This document shows, one piece after another, positions 37,538-46,676 of a DNA stretch of 64,000 nt. The position numbers and the translations under genes were made by a program. Position 1 is the stretch's first letter. Every line of letters starts with the position of its first letter. This stretch comes from Sphingomonas sp. PP-F2F-G114-C0414. Lineage in GTDB: Bacteria; Pseudomonadota; Alphaproteobacteria; Sphingomonadales; Sphingomonadaceae. The stretch covers positions 62,001-126,000 of the forward strand of contig NZ_RCWT01000013.1 of assembly GCF_003688595.1 (NCBI RefSeq). Reading direction: 5' to 3'. The notes under the pieces are model-generated. The model was given only the letters and a program-made list of their open reading frames with translations. It ran no database searches and was not told the DNA's origin.

Positions 37538-38541
37538 CCCTGCCCCCCGATCACCCCCCGATTCCGAAACCCAAGATCGGCGTGCTGCTGATGAACCTCG
37601 GCACGCCCGATGGCCCCGATGCGAAATCGGTGAAGCGCTATCTCGGCGAGTTCCTGTCCGATTCGCGCGTCGTCGAAATCCCGCAGATCGCGTGGCAGCC
37701 GATCCTCCGCGGCATCATCCTCAACACCCGCCCGAAAAAGTCCGCGCACGCCTATTCGCAGGTCTGGCGCGAGGATGGCTCGCCGCTCGCCGCGATCACG
37801 CGGTTGCAGGCAGCCGCGCTGAAGGATTCGTTCGGGCCGGAAGTGCTGGTCGACTGGGCGATGCGCTACGGCAATCCGTCGATCTCGGACCGGCTGACCG
37901 CGATGAAGGCGGCGGGCTGCGAACGCATCCTGCTCGCGCCGCTCTACCCGCAATATTGCGCAGCAACGACCGCGACCGCGAACGACAAGGCGTTCAAGCA
38001 TCTCACCGGTCTGCGCTGGCAGCCGGCGATCCGCACGTTACCGCCTTATTATGACGACACGCTCTATATCGACGCGCTGAAGGACTCGCTCGAAGAGGGG
38101 CTCTCTGCGCTCGATTTCACGCCGGACGCGATCGTCGCCAGCTTCCACGGGATGCCGAAGCGCACGTTGCAGCAGGGCGATCCGTATCACTGCCACTGCC
38201 AGAAGACCGCGCGGTTGCTCGGCGAGCGCACGGGGCGCGAGCTGACGATCGCGTTCCAGTCGCGGTTCGGGCCGCAGAAGTGGCTGGGGCCGGCGACCGA
38301 CGAGACGCTCGTCGCGCTCGCCAAGGCGGGCAAGACCAAGGTGGTGATCTTCGCGCCGGGCTTCTCCGCCGATTGCCTGGAAACGCTGGAGGAACTGTCG
38401 ATCCGCGGCCGCGAGAGCTTCGAAGAGGCTGGCGGGACGCACTTCGCGTATCTGCCGTGCCTCAACGACAGCCCGGTCGGCGTGGAAATGTTGCGCAGCA
38501 TTTTGGCGCGCGAGCTTGAAGGATGGGTGCGGGCTGGCTAG
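37534..38541 (+). CDS. hemH: Ferrochelatase
   Basis: This 335-aa enzyme inserts Fe2+ into protoporphyrin IX, the last step of heme b synthesis. The signature residues are His in ASFHGMPKRTLQQGDPYHCH and Glu in CLETLEELSIRGRE; IGVLLMNLGTPDGPDAKSVK opens the chelatase fold, and FQSRFGPQKWLGPAT follows. It starts MTLPPDHP at 37534, overlapping the molybdopterin gene's stop, so translation may be coupled. The reductase gene follows 28 bp after its stop. Other heme genes are not in the window. Confidence 0.95.
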   Translation: MTLPPDHPPIPKPKIGVLLMNLGTPDGPDAKSVKRYLGEFLSDSRVVEIPQIAWQPILRGIILNTRPKKSAHAYSQVWREDGSPLAAITRLQAAALKDSFGPEVLVDWAMRYGNPSISDRLTAMKAAGCERILLAPLYPQYCAATTATANDKAFKHLTGLRWQPAIRTLPPYYDDTLYIDALKDSLEEGLSALDFTPDAIVASFHGMPKRTLQQGDPYHCHCQKTARLLGERTGRELTIAFQSRFGPQKWLGPATDETLVALAKAGKTKVVIFAPGFSADCLETLEELSIRGRESFEEAGGTHFAYLPCLNDSPVGVEMLRSILARELEGWVRAG

Positions 38542-38569
38542 CCTTCGGCAAAACACTGAGGAGAGACTG

Positions 38570-39292
38570 ATGGCACGCGTCGCAATTGTAACCGGTGGTA
38601 CGCGCGGAATCGGCGAAGCGATCAGTCTCGCATTGCAGGACATGGGTCTGACGGTCGCGGCCACCTATGCCGGCAACGACACGCGCGCGAAGGAGTTCAC
38701 CGAGCGCACGGGCATTGCGGCCTACAAGTGGGACGTCGCCGACTATGATGCGTGCCAGGCGGGCTGTGCGCAGGTCGCCGCCGATCTGGGCGATATCGAT
38801 ATCGTCGTGAACAACGCCGGCATCACCCGCGACGGCACCATCCTGAAGATGACGTACCAGGATTGGAAAGAGGTGATGGACACCAATCTTGGCGGTTGTT
38901 TCAACATGGCTAAGGCCGTCTTCCCCGGCATGCGCACACGCAAATGGGGGCGGATCGTCAACATCGGCTCGATCAACGGGCAGGCCGGGCAGTACGGCCA
39001 AGTCAACTATGCTGCGGCAAAGTCCGGCATTCACGGGTTCACGAAAGCCTTGGCCCAGGAAGGCGCGCGTGCGGGCGTGACGGTCAACGCGATCGCGCCG
39101 GGGTATATCGATACGGACATGGTGGCGGCGGTGCCGGCCGACGTGCTAGAAAAGATCGTCGCGAAGATCCCGGTCGGGCGGCTGGGCCAAGCTACCGAGA
39201 TCGCGCGGGGGGTGGCGTTCCTGTGCTCGGAGGAGGGCGGGTTCGTTACCGGGTCTACGCTGAGCATCAATGGCGGGCAGCACATGTACTGA
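38570..39292 (+). CDS. phaB: Acetoacetyl-CoA reductase
   Basis: This SDR enzyme (240 aa) reduces acetoacetyl-CoA to (R)-3-hydroxybutyryl-CoA, the monomer for polyhydroxybutyrate. RVAIVTGGTRGIGEAISLAL is the NADPH loop; NNAGITRDGTILKM and the catalytic Ser/Tyr region GSINGQAGQYGQVNYAAAKS (Y-x-x-x-K) are clear. GFTKALAQEGARAGVTVNAI and PGYIDTDMVAAV fit PhaB. GAGGAG lies just upstream. PhaC and the phasin are 4 kb away on the other strand; a beta-ketothiolase (phaA) is not in the window. Confidence 0.92.
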   Translation: MARVAIVTGGTRGIGEAISLALQDMGLTVAATYAGNDTRAKEFTERTGIAAYKWDVADYDACQAGCAQVAADLGDIDIVVNNAGITRDGTILKMTYQDWKEVMDTNLGGCFNMAKAVFPGMRTRKWGRIVNIGSINGQAGQYGQVNYAAAKSGIHGFTKALAQEGARAGVTVNAIAPGYIDTDMVAAVPADVLEKIVAKIPVGRLGQATEIARGVAFLCSEEGGFVTGSTLSINGGQHMY

Positions 39293-39293
39293 C

Positions 39294-39420
39294 GGGCGCA
39301 GGCGCGGCAACGTCCGCGCCGATGCCAGCAAGCAAAGCGAAGCGAAGCGGGCGGCGCCCGGCACGGCCGGCGGGTCGGTTAACCGAACCCGTCCGACGGC
39401 GGCTTTGCCGGTGGCGCCGA
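39294..39420. repeat. Intergenic element, family F, copy 2
   Basis: Shares CCGGCACGGCCGGCGGG, GGTTAACCGAACCCG and CGACGGCGGCTTTGCCGG with the element at 27455. It also has AAGCGAAGCGAAGCGGG. It fills the first part of the 410-bp gap before murA. Confidence 0.55.
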
Positions 39421-39459
39421 TTAGATGTCTACCGGATTACCGAGGACGGTCTTGCTTGA

Positions 39460-39487
39460 TCCTGGGCCCCCGCCTTCGCGGGGGAAC
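39460..39487. repeat. Family E half-element
   Basis: CCTGGGCCCCCGCCTTCGCG then GGGGAAC is the right arm of family E without its partner. The rest of the gap (39488-39570) shows nothing. Confidence 0.5.
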
Positions 39488-39570
39488 TATGACAGGTAGC
39501 GCTGCATATACCGAACCCCACAGCGTCCGCGAAGCACAAGAATGCCACCGCAAAATGCCTAGGATCCTAC

Positions 39571-39672
39571 TCCCTCTCCCCTCCGGGGAGAGGGTCGGGG
39601 TGAGGGGCTGTACCGGGCGTCGCGCATCGCAACTGCCCCTCACCCAACCCTCTCCCCGAAGGGGAGAGGGCT
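39571..39672. repeat. Intergenic palindrome, family C (variant), copy 5
   Basis: Arms TCCCTCTCCCCTCCGGGGAG and CTCTCCCCGAAGGGGAGAGG with inner GGGGTGAGGGGC and GCCCCTCACCC. It is in the 410-bp gap between convergent phaB and murA. Confidence 0.8.
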
Positions 39673-39702
39673 ACCCCCGTTCCACCGACGCCCCAGCCTC
39701 AA

Positions 39703-40986
39703 TTACCCGTCGCTGGCCCGCTCGATATCCGCACCCACCGCGCTCAGCTTCTCCTCAAGACGCTCATACCCACGGTCGAGGTGATACACCCGGCCCACAG
39801 ACGTCTCGCCATCCGCCGCCAACCCCGCCAAGATCAAGCTCATCGAAGCCCGCAGGTCGGTTGCCATAACCTGCGCCCCGACCAGCTTGTCGACGCCGCG
39901 AACCATCGCGGTGCGACCGTGGACCTGAATGTCCGCGCCCATCCGTGCCAGTTCGGGCACGTGCATGTAGCGATTTTCGAAGATCGTTTCGGTCAGCATG
40001 CTGGCGCCGTCGGCCATGCAAAGCATTGCCATAAATTGGGCCTGCATGTCCGTCGCGAACCCGGGGTACGGCGCGGTCGATAGCGTCAGGGGTTGCAGCT
40101 TGCCGCCCGACGCGACGCGGACGCCGTCCTTGGTGGGCGTCACCGACACGCCCGCCTCGACCAGCGCATCGATCGTCGCGCCCATGTCCGGGATCGACAC
40201 GCCGACCAGTTCCAGGTCGCCGCCGGTGATCGCCGCAGCGCACGCGTAACTGCCCGCCTCGATCCGGTCGGGCATCACCGCATAGGTCGCGCCGTGCAGC
40301 CGGTCGCGGCCCTCGATCGTCAGCGTTTCGGTGCCGATCCCGTCGATCGACGCGCCCATCGCGACGAGACAGTTGCACAGGTCGACGATCTCGGGCTCGC
40401 GCGCGGCGTTCTCGATCACGCTCGTACCCTTTGCGAGCACCGCCGCCATCACGACGTTCTCGGTCGCGCCGACCGACACGATCGGGAAGCGGAAGCGGCC
40501 GCCCGGCAGGCGCCCGCCCGGCGCGATCGCCTTCACATAGCCCGCGGCCATCTCAAGTTCGGCACCGATCGCCTCAAGTGCGCGCAGGTGCAGATCGATC
40601 GGCCGGTTACCGATCGCGCAGCCACCCGGCAGCGACACTGTCGCCTCGCCGCCCCGCCCGAGCAACGGCCCGAGCACCAGGATCGACGCGCGCATCTTCC
40701 GCACGATGTCGTACGGCGCTTCGGTCGAGGTCAGATTGCCCGCGCGGATCGTCATCACCCGACCGAAATCCTCCGGTCGCGTCCCCTGGATCGCGGTCGA
40801 CGCGCCTAACTGGTTGAGAAGATGTCCGAACCCGTCGACATCCGCCAGCCGCGGCAGGTTGCGCAGCGTCAGCGGCTCTTCTGTCAGCAGCGCGCACGGC
40901 ATCAGCGTGAGCGCGGCGTTCTTCGCACCGGAGATGGGCAAGCGCCCGGACAGGCGATTGCCGCCGCGAATGAGAATACGGTCCAT
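39703..40986 (-). CDS. murA: UDP-N-acetylglucosamine 1-carboxyvinyltransferase
   Basis: This 427-aa enzyme makes the first committed step of peptidoglycan synthesis, adding enolpyruvate from PEP to UDP-GlcNAc, and is the target of fosfomycin. The conserved Lys is in [15 protein letters not shown]. The catalytic Cys is in [20 protein letters not shown]; having Cys rather than Asp predicts fosfomycin sensitivity. Two inverse alpha/beta domains follow, with [20 protein letters not shown] and [20 protein letters not shown] typical. Length is normal. The start at 40986 is the first ATG, with the conserved IRGGNRLSG next. Confidence 0.97.
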   Translation of the reverse strand: MDRILIRGGNRLSGRLPISGAKNAALTLMPCALLTEEPLTLRNLPRLADVDGFGHLLNQLGASTAIQGTRPEDFGRVMTIRAGNLTSTEAPYDIVRKMRASILVLGPLLGRGGEATVSLPGGCAIGNRPIDLHLRALEAIGAELEMAAGYVKAIAPGGRLPGGRFRFPIVSVGATENVVMAAVLAKGTSVIENAAREPEIVDLCNCLVAMGASIDGIGTETLTIEGRDRLHGATYAVMPDRIEAGSYACAAAITGGDLELVGVSIPDMGATIDALVEAGVSVTPTKDGVRVASGGKLQPLTLSTAPYPGFATDMQAQFMAMLCMADGASMLTETIFENRYMHVPELARMGADIQVHGRTAMVRGVDKLVGAQVMATDLRASMSLILAGLAADGETSVGRVYHLDRGYERLEEKLSAVGADIERASDG

Positions 40987-41185
40987 CCCGGGTGTCTATC
41001 GCGGCTGGCGTTCTGCGCAAGGGCCGCGCATCGATCGGGCGACAGGCGGATACTGCCGGGGGGTCAAGTCCCGCGTTGGGACCGCCCCCTGCTTCCGTAG
41101 CGCTAACACCCCCGCTTGATCGACTTTAATGCGCGGAAATCCTAGCTTTGCTCTGTGGTTCTCGAACATTGGGGACCATTACAGA

Positions 41186-41920
41186 GTGCCGGACAGCTGC
41201 TTCGCCGACCGCGTCGGCGATCTCATCGACCTGTCGATGAACGAGAAGGCTGCGTTAGCGCGGTTGGAGGAGCGCCCGCGAGACTTGCGTCGCGGTGCCG
41301 TCCTCGTGCGCGAAAATGATCCGCAGGCCGAACTCTTCATCCTGCAGCGCGGCATGGCGATGAGCTATGTGCTGCTCGATGACGGCAGCCGCCAGATTCT
41401 GCGCTTCCTCTATGCCGGTGACATGCTGGCGGTCTCGGCGCTGGTGTACCGCGACTCCCCCGAAACGGTGGTCGCGCTGACCGACTGCACGGTGTGTTCG
41501 TTCGATCGCTCGGCGATGACCGGGCTCGTCACCGATCACCCGCGCCTGTCGGCGCTGATCATGGTGATGAACCAGATGGAGAAGGTCGCGCTCACCGACC
41601 GTCTCGCCGCACTCGGTCGCACCTCGGCCAAGGCGCGGATCGCGGCTTTGCTGCTCGAGATGCGCAACCGACTGCGGATGCGCGACCGCGCGATGGGCGA
41701 CAGCTTCATGCTCGGCCTGACGCAGGAGGAGATCGGCGACGCCACCGGCCTTACCGCGGTCCACGTCAATCGGATGCTGCGGCAGTTGGAGGAAGACGGC
41801 CTGATTCGGCGGGAGACGGGCCGGGTGACGTTGCTCAACGAGGTGCAACTGGCACAAGCCGCGAACTACATCGACCGATTCGACGGGCTGGACCTGCGCT
41901 GGTTGCCGCCCGCGCGGTAA
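41186..41920 (+). CDS. Crp/Fnr family transcriptional regulator
   Basis: This 244-aa regulator has an N-terminal cyclic-nucleotide-binding fold (about 30-145: LRRGAVLVRENDPQAELFIL, then RQILRFLYAGDMLA). A C-terminal Crp-type HTH follows (LGLTQEEIGDATGLTAVHVN, RMLRQLEEDGLIRRETG). The Cys residues do not form an Fnr-type iron-sulfur motif, and the cAMP pocket Arg-Ser pair is not evident, so the effector is unknown. I chose the GTG at 41186, with GGGGA about ten bases upstream. An ATG at 41129 (263 aa) is possible. It is divergent from murA. Confidence 0.85.
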   Translation: MPDSCFADRVGDLIDLSMNEKAALARLEERPRDLRRGAVLVRENDPQAELFILQRGMAMSYVLLDDGSRQILRFLYAGDMLAVSALVYRDSPETVVALTDCTVCSFDRSAMTGLVTDHPRLSALIMVMNQMEKVALTDRLAALGRTSAKARIAALLLEMRNRLRMRDRAMGDSFMLGLTQEEIGDATGLTAVHVNRMLRQLEEDGLIRRETGRVTLLNEVQLAQAANYIDRFDGLDLRWLPPAR

Positions 41921-41933
41921 GAACGCCCTCTAA

Positions 41934-42058
41934 TCCTCCCCCGCCAGGGGGAGGTGGCTGGCTCTTGCCAGACGGAGGGGGAGGACACGGAACCCAGGTT
42001 GGCGCAAGCCTCCCCCTCCGTCACCTTCGGTGCCACCTCCCCCTTGCGGGGGAGGATC
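41934..42058. repeat. Intergenic palindrome, family C, copy 3
   Basis: TCCTCCCCCGCCAGGGGGAG, TGGCTGGCTCTTGCCAGACG, and CCACCTCCCCCTTGCGGGGG. Closest match in the window is the element at 24438. It lies between convergent regulator and clpS genes. Confidence 0.85.
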
Positions 42059-42075
42059 AGCTTAGAGTGGGACGC

Positions 42076-42414
42076 TCACGCCTTCTCGAGCGTGCACTGT
42101 AGCGGGTGCTGGTTCTGCTTGGCGAAATCCATCACTTGGCTCACCTTGGTCTCCGCCACCTCGTAGCTGAACGTGCCACACACCCCGACGCCCTTCTGAT
42201 GGACGTGCAGCATCACACGCGTCGCGGCCTCCATATCCATCCGGAAGAACCGCTGGAGGCACAACACGACGAACTCCATCGGCGTATAATCGTCGTTGAG
42301 CATCAGCACACGGTACGGCGTCGGCTGTTTGGTCTTCGCGCGCGTCTTGGTCGCGATGCCCGCGCCGGTGCCGCCATTGCCATCCTCGCCACCATCGTCG
42401 CGGCGCTCGGCCAT
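42076..42414 (-). CDS. clpS: ATP-dependent Clp protease adaptor ClpS
   Basis: This 112-aa adaptor binds N-degron substrates and delivers them to ClpAP. The core [40 protein letters not shown] and [20 protein letters not shown] match the family, including the substrate-pocket D-D-Y-T-P. A disordered N-terminal arm rich in Gly/Asp/Lys precedes it, as needed for ClpA contact. Start choice is uncertain: ATGs at 42444, 42462 and 42480 give longer arms; none has a strong ribosome site. clpA is not adjacent. Confidence 0.92.
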   Translation of the reverse strand: MAERRDDGGEDGNGGTGAGIATKTRAKTKQPTPYRVLMLNDDYTPMEFVVLCLQRFFRMDMEAATRVMLHVHQKGVGVCGTFSYEVAETKVSQVMDFAKQNQHPLQCTLEKA

Positions 42415-42537
42415 CTGCTCGCCCGTCCGCCGGGGAGTCGTCATTTCAGGGGTCAAAAGCATGCCGTCGAAATATGGCATGCCGGGGGGCAAGAGCAAGG
42501 GGGGCACCCGCAAACCTCGCGCGAAATCCGCAACGCA

Positions 42538-42571
42538 AAAGGGGCGACCGTCGCGTGACGGCCGCCCCTTT
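42538..42571 (-). terminator. Rho-independent terminator of the phasin gene
   Basis: Stem AAAGGGGCG-A-CCGTC with GACGG-C-CGCCCCTTT and a four-base loop, followed on the minus strand by TTTTGCG. It lies 35 bases after the phasin stop and upstream of clpS. Confidence 0.85.
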
Positions 42572-42606
42572 CGTGTCGCATCGCCCGAGGGCGGCGCGCT
42601 ATCGAC

Positions 42607-43302
42607 TTATGCCGAGATCTTCATCTTGTCGGTCGCGACCGCAACGCGGTTAGAGATCGGCTGGGCGAACTCGCCGAACATCTTCAGCAGACGCTCGGTC
42701 GAGCGCGAGCCCTCGGCGATCATCGTGTCGAACGCGGTACGCGCGTAATCGCCCTGGAGCTTCATGAACTCGGTCGGCGACTTGGCAGCAGCGAGCGTCT
42801 TGGCGGCTTCGGTCGCGCTCTCGAACGAGGTCTTGGCGTACTCGGCAGCCTCGTGGCTGAGCGCCTCGACATTCTTCGCGGCGATCTTCGACGATTCGAC
42901 CAGCGCCTCGATGTTGCCCTTGCCGAATGCAGTCATGTCCTCGACCATCTTCGCCGACTTCTCCATCGCGCCCTTGGCCTGCTCGCTGAACTCGCTGGTC
43001 GTGGTGCCGCTGAACCCGTTGGTGAACAGGGCCTTGGTCTTCTCGGTGATGCTCTGGATCGTGTCCATCGTGGCGTCCTTTGTGTCGCTAGCTGGGATCC
43101 CCGTTGGCGCGGTGGCCATAATCGGGGCGGGAGAGTCCGGTTGCGGCGATACAAAAGCAGCCGCGGGAGGTGTGTCGATCGCCGGCGTCTTCGCGACCGG
43201 CCTGGGTGCCGGTTGTGCCGGCTTGGCGACGGTCCGAGGAGCCTTCGCGGTGGCGACAGGCTTCGAACCGGCCTTGGCCGTCCGTTTCACGATATCCGCC
43301 AT
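42607..43302 (-). CDS. Phasin family protein
   Basis: This 231-aa granule-associated protein coats and sizes polyhydroxyalkanoate granules. The first ~65 residues are disordered and Ala/Pro/Lys-rich (KAPRTVAKPAQPAPRPVAK). The phasin_2 helical region follows: IQSITEKTKALFTNGFSG, AFGKGNIEALVESSKIAAKN and MKLQGDYARTAFDTMIAEGS are typical. GAGAGG precedes the start. It is 102 bp downstream of phaC on the same strand and is followed by a strong terminator, so phaC-phasin is probably one unit. The long N-terminal arm could bind DNA or nucleoid, as in PhaM/PhaF-like phasins, which is inference. Confidence 0.92.
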   Translation of the reverse strand: MADIVKRTAKAGSKPVATAKAPRTVAKPAQPAPRPVAKTPAIDTPPAAAFVSPQPDSPAPIMATAPTGIPASDTKDATMDTIQSITEKTKALFTNGFSGTTTSEFSEQAKGAMEKSAKMVEDMTAFGKGNIEALVESSKIAAKNVEALSHEAAEYAKTSFESATEAAKTLAAAKSPTEFMKLQGDYARTAFDTMIAEGSRSTERLLKMFGEFAQPISNRVAVATDKMKISA

Positions 43303-43404
43303 CCACGCACCTCTCTTCGGAGTTATGTCGCGGTCCTTCTACACGGTTCGCGGCGGCGCACAATGGATTTGTGCACCGCACCATGACGTTAACGTAAGGC
43401 TGTC

Positions 43405-45123
43405 CTAACGAGCTTTGACGTATTCGCCAGGCGCATCGCCGAGCGCCGCGAGGGCCCCCTTGCCGGGCTGCCTAACCCCTTTGGCTGCCATGGTTTTCGG
43501 ATCGATAGCGCGGACCCATTCGACCCAGTCCGGCCACCAACTTCCCTTGGTCTCGGTCGCCCCCGCGACGAAGTCGTCGAGCGTCGTATGCGCCGAGGGA
43601 TTGGTCCAAAACTGATACTTGCCCGCAGTCGGCGGGTTCACGACCCCGGCGATGTGCCCCGATCCTGCCAGCACGAATTTCAACGGTCCCGCGAACAGCT
43701 GGGTAAGCTTCCATACGCTTTCCGCCGGCGCGATATGATCCTCGCGCCCCGCCTGGATATAGCTCGGCGTCGTCACCTTGGTCAGGTCGATCGGCGTGCC
43801 GTCAATCGTGATCGCGCCCTTCGCCAGCAGATTGTCGCGGTACAGGTCGGTCAAATAGCTCAGATGCCATTTCGCGGGCAGGTTGGTCGTGTCGCCGTTC
43901 CAGTGGAGCAGGTCGAACGGCACGTAATCCTGCCCCAGCAGGTAATTCTGCGTGACGTAGTTCCAGATCAGGTCGCGCCCGCGCAACAGGTTGAACGTCG
44001 TCGCCATGTAGCGGCCGTCGAGGAACCCCTCGGGCGACAACGACGCGACCATCTTCAACTGCTCGTCGTCGATGAAATGCTGCAGTTCGCCAGCCTGCGC
44101 GAAATCGACCTGCGCGGTGAAGAACGTCGCGCTAGCCACCTTCGCGGCCTCCCCCTGCGCCGCCAGCAGCGCCAGCGTCGCAGCCAGCGTCGTCCCAGCC
44201 ACGCAATAGCCGATCGTATGCACCGCCGGCACCTCGAGCGCGGCACGAACCGTGTCGATCGCCTCGACCTGCGCGGCGATATAATCGTCCCAGACGACGT
44301 CCTTCATGCTCGAATCGGCCGACTTCCACGACACCATGAACACGGTGATGCCCTGCTCGACCGCCCAGCGGATGAAGCTCTTCTCCGGCGTCAGGTCGAG
44401 GATGTAGAACCGGTTGATCCACGGCGGGAAAATCACGAGCGGCGTCGCCAGCACCTTGTCGGTGGTCGGGCTGTACTGGATCAGTTCGTAGAGCGGTGTG
44501 CGTTTCACCACCTTTCCCGGCGTCATCGCCAGGTTGCGGCCAAGCTCGAACGCACCGTCGGGCGTATGCGTCACCTGCCCGCGGGCAAGATCCGCCATCA
44601 TGTTCTGCAGGCCTTTCAGCAGATTCTCGCCGCGCGTCTCGATCGTCTTCTCGATCACCTGCGGGTTGGTCAGCGCGAAATTGGTCGGGCTCATCGCATC
44701 GACGAACCCCTTGGTCGCAAACCGCAGCTGCTCCTTCTGCTTGGGGTCGAGCCCGTCGACCGCCTCGACGCCGCGCAGCATGTGGTCGCCGATCAGCTCG
44801 TAACTCTGCCGGATCAGGTCGAACACCGGCTCGCGCCATTGCGGCGCCTTGAAGCGCTTGTCGGTCACCGGCGCGGGTTCGGGCGCCTTGGCGGGATCGA
44901 GAAACCGCTGCCACAACGTCAGGCTCTCGGCCCAGAAATCGCGCGCGCGCTCCAGCGTGGCGGGGTCAGTGAAGCCGGGGATCGCCGGGATTCCCTCGGG
45001 CTTGGCCTGCATCGCGGCGAGCCCCTGCTCCATCATGATCTGCTGCGCACGCCCCATCACCCACGTCCAATGCTGGAGATCGGGCAGGGTCGGCGTGGAG
45101 GCGTCGGGAGGAGTATCGGCCAT
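43405..45123 (-). CDS. phaC: Class I poly(3-hydroxyalkanoate) synthase
   Basis: This 572-aa polymerase makes short-chain PHA, mainly polyhydroxybutyrate, at the granule surface. The lipase-like box is GYCVAGT with catalytic C307. D462 is in GREDHIAP and H490 in SGHIAG, the full triad. FPPWINRFYILDLTPEKSFI and GITVFMVSWKSADSSMKD are class I hallmarks; length is close to the usual ~590 aa. It works with PhaB and the phasin in this window. No phaR regulator is adjacent. The upstream region contains a family A repeat. Confidence 0.97.
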   Translation of the reverse strand: MADTPPDASTPTLPDLQHWTWVMGRAQQIMMEQGLAAMQAKPEGIPAIPGFTDPATLERARDFWAESLTLWQRFLDPAKAPEPAPVTDKRFKAPQWREPVFDLIRQSYELIGDHMLRGVEAVDGLDPKQKEQLRFATKGFVDAMSPTNFALTNPQVIEKTIETRGENLLKGLQNMMADLARGQVTHTPDGAFELGRNLAMTPGKVVKRTPLYELIQYSPTTDKVLATPLVIFPPWINRFYILDLTPEKSFIRWAVEQGITVFMVSWKSADSSMKDVVWDDYIAAQVEAIDTVRAALEVPAVHTIGYCVAGTTLAATLALLAAQGEAAKVASATFFTAQVDFAQAGELQHFIDDEQLKMVASLSPEGFLDGRYMATTFNLLRGRDLIWNYVTQNYLLGQDYVPFDLLHWNGDTTNLPAKWHLSYLTDLYRDNLLAKGAITIDGTPIDLTKVTTPSYIQAGREDHIAPAESVWKLTQLFAGPLKFVLAGSGHIAGVVNPPTAGKYQFWTNPSAHTTLDDFVAGATETKGSWWPDWVEWVRAIDPKTMAAKGVRQPGKGALAALGDAPGEYVKAR

Positions 45124-45239
45124 GGCATCCTCTGCTTTTTCGGGAGCTTAGCCGAGGCAACGGCCCAGCGAAAGCGGGGTGGTCGCTGGCGCAAGGTTCC
45201 GTCTCCATACCGCCCCGTCAATCAACACCCAACGTCCAA

Positions 45240-45348
45240 CCACCTCCCCGGCGAAGGCCGGGGTCCAGTTGGGAGACGTTGCTGGTGAACGGTGCGCCAC
45301 GTTACCGCGACCTCTCCACCTGGGCCCCGGCCTCCGCCGGGGGGGGTG
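45240..45348. repeat. Intergenic ~105 bp palindromic element, family A, copy 5
   Basis: Arms ACCTCCCCGGCGAAGGCCGG and CCCCGGCCTCCGCCGGGGGG; the core has CGTTACCGCGACCTCTCCAC. It lies in the 335-bp divergent gap between phaC and alaC, in which I see no other feature. Confidence 0.85.
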
Positions 45349-45458
45349 CATTCCATCCAAATCAGAATACCCCAGCTTTCGCCCCCGCGACGAATGAGGC
45401 GGATGACGCCCCCGCTCACCTGCGGTACAGCACCCGCTCCTCCAGCTAGAGGCTGATC

Positions 45459-46667
45459 ATGTCCGAAGACTTCTACCGCATCAAACGCTTACCCCCCTAT
45501 GTCATCGCCGAAGTGAACGCGATGCGGGCGGCGGCGCGCGCGGGCGGGGAGGACATCATCGATCTCGGCATGGGCAATCCCGATTTGCCGCCCCCCGAGC
45601 ACGTCATCGAGAAGCTCGTCGAAGTCGCGCGCAAACCCAGCGCGCACGGCTATTCGCAGTCGAAGGGCATCCCCGGCTTGCGGAAAGCTCAGGCGAACTA
45701 TTACGGCCGCCGGTTCGGGGTCGACGTCGATCCCGAGACCGAGGTCGTCGTGACGATGGGCTCGAAGGAAGGCCTTGCGAGTCTCGCCACCGCAATCACC
45801 GCGCCTGGCGACGTCGTGCTTGCGCCCAACCCCTCCTATCCGATCCACACCTTCGGTTTCATCATCGCCGGCGCAACGATCCGCGCGGTGCCGACCACGC
45901 CGGACGAGGCGTATTTCGAGAGCCTCGAGCGCGCGATGGCGTTCACCGTCCCCGCGCCATCGGTGCTGGTGATGGGCTATCCGTCGAACCCGACCGCCGA
46001 AGTCGTCGATCTCGCCTTCTACGAGCGCGTCGTCGAATTCGCCAAGAAGCACAAGCTGTGGGTGATCTCCGATCTCGCCTATTCGGAGCTGTATTTCGAC
46101 GGCAAGCCGACCCCCTCGATCCTCCAGGTGCCGGGCGCGAAGGACGTCGCGATCGAGTTCACCTCGCTCAGCAAGACCTATTCGATGGCGGGTTGGCGGA
46201 TGGGCTTCGGGGTCGGCAACAAGACGCTGATCGCGGCGATGACGCGCGTGAAGTCGTACCTCGACTACGGCGCGTTCACGCCGATCCAGGCCGCCGCCTG
46301 CGCCGCGCTCAACGGCCCGCAGGACATCGTCGAGCGCAACCGTCAGCTCTATCACAAGCGCCGCGACGTACTGGTCGAGAGCTTCGGTCGCGCCGGCTGG
46401 GACATCCCGAGCCCCCGCGCGAGCATGTTCGCGTGGGCACCACTGCCACCCGCGCTCGCGCACTTAGGTAGCCTTGAGTTCACCAAACAATTGCTGACTC
46501 ACGCGCAGGTCGCCGTTGCCCCAGGGGTCGGCTACGGCGAAAACGGCGAGGGCTATGTGAGGATCGCGATGGTCGAGAACGAACAGCGGCTCCGCCAGGC
46601 GGCGCGCAACGTGAAGAAATATCTCCAGTCGATGGGCGTCAACACGCCCGCGCGTGGCGCCGGCTAA
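45459..46667 (+). CDS. alaC: Alanine-synthesising aminotransferase AlaC-like
   Basis: This 402-aa class I PLP aminotransferase closely follows E. coli AlaC, by memory of its sequence: FYRIKRLPPYVIAEVNAMRA, AHGYSQSKGIPGLRKAQANY, TMGSKEGLASLATAI, and SKTYSMAGWRMGFGVGNKTL with the PLP lysine. It transfers amino groups between glutamate/2-oxoglutarate and pyruvate/alanine. LL-diaminopimelate aminotransferase is a related alternative call used by some pipelines. It lies 10 bp before the TSUP transporter gene on the same strand. Confidence 0.9.
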   Translation: MSEDFYRIKRLPPYVIAEVNAMRAAARAGGEDIIDLGMGNPDLPPPEHVIEKLVEVARKPSAHGYSQSKGIPGLRKAQANYYGRRFGVDVDPETEVVVTMGSKEGLASLATAITAPGDVVLAPNPSYPIHTFGFIIAGATIRAVPTTPDEAYFESLERAMAFTVPAPSVLVMGYPSNPTAEVVDLAFYERVVEFAKKHKLWVISDLAYSELYFDGKPTPSILQVPGAKDVAIEFTSLSKTYSMAGWRMGFGVGNKTLIAAMTRVKSYLDYGAFTPIQAAACAALNGPQDIVERNRQLYHKRRDVLVESFGRAGWDIPSPRASMFAWAPLPPALAHLGSLEFTKQLLTHAQVAVAPGVGYGENGEGYVRIAMVENEQRLRQAARNVKKYLQSMGVNTPARGAG

Positions 46668-46676
46668 CCCGCCAGC

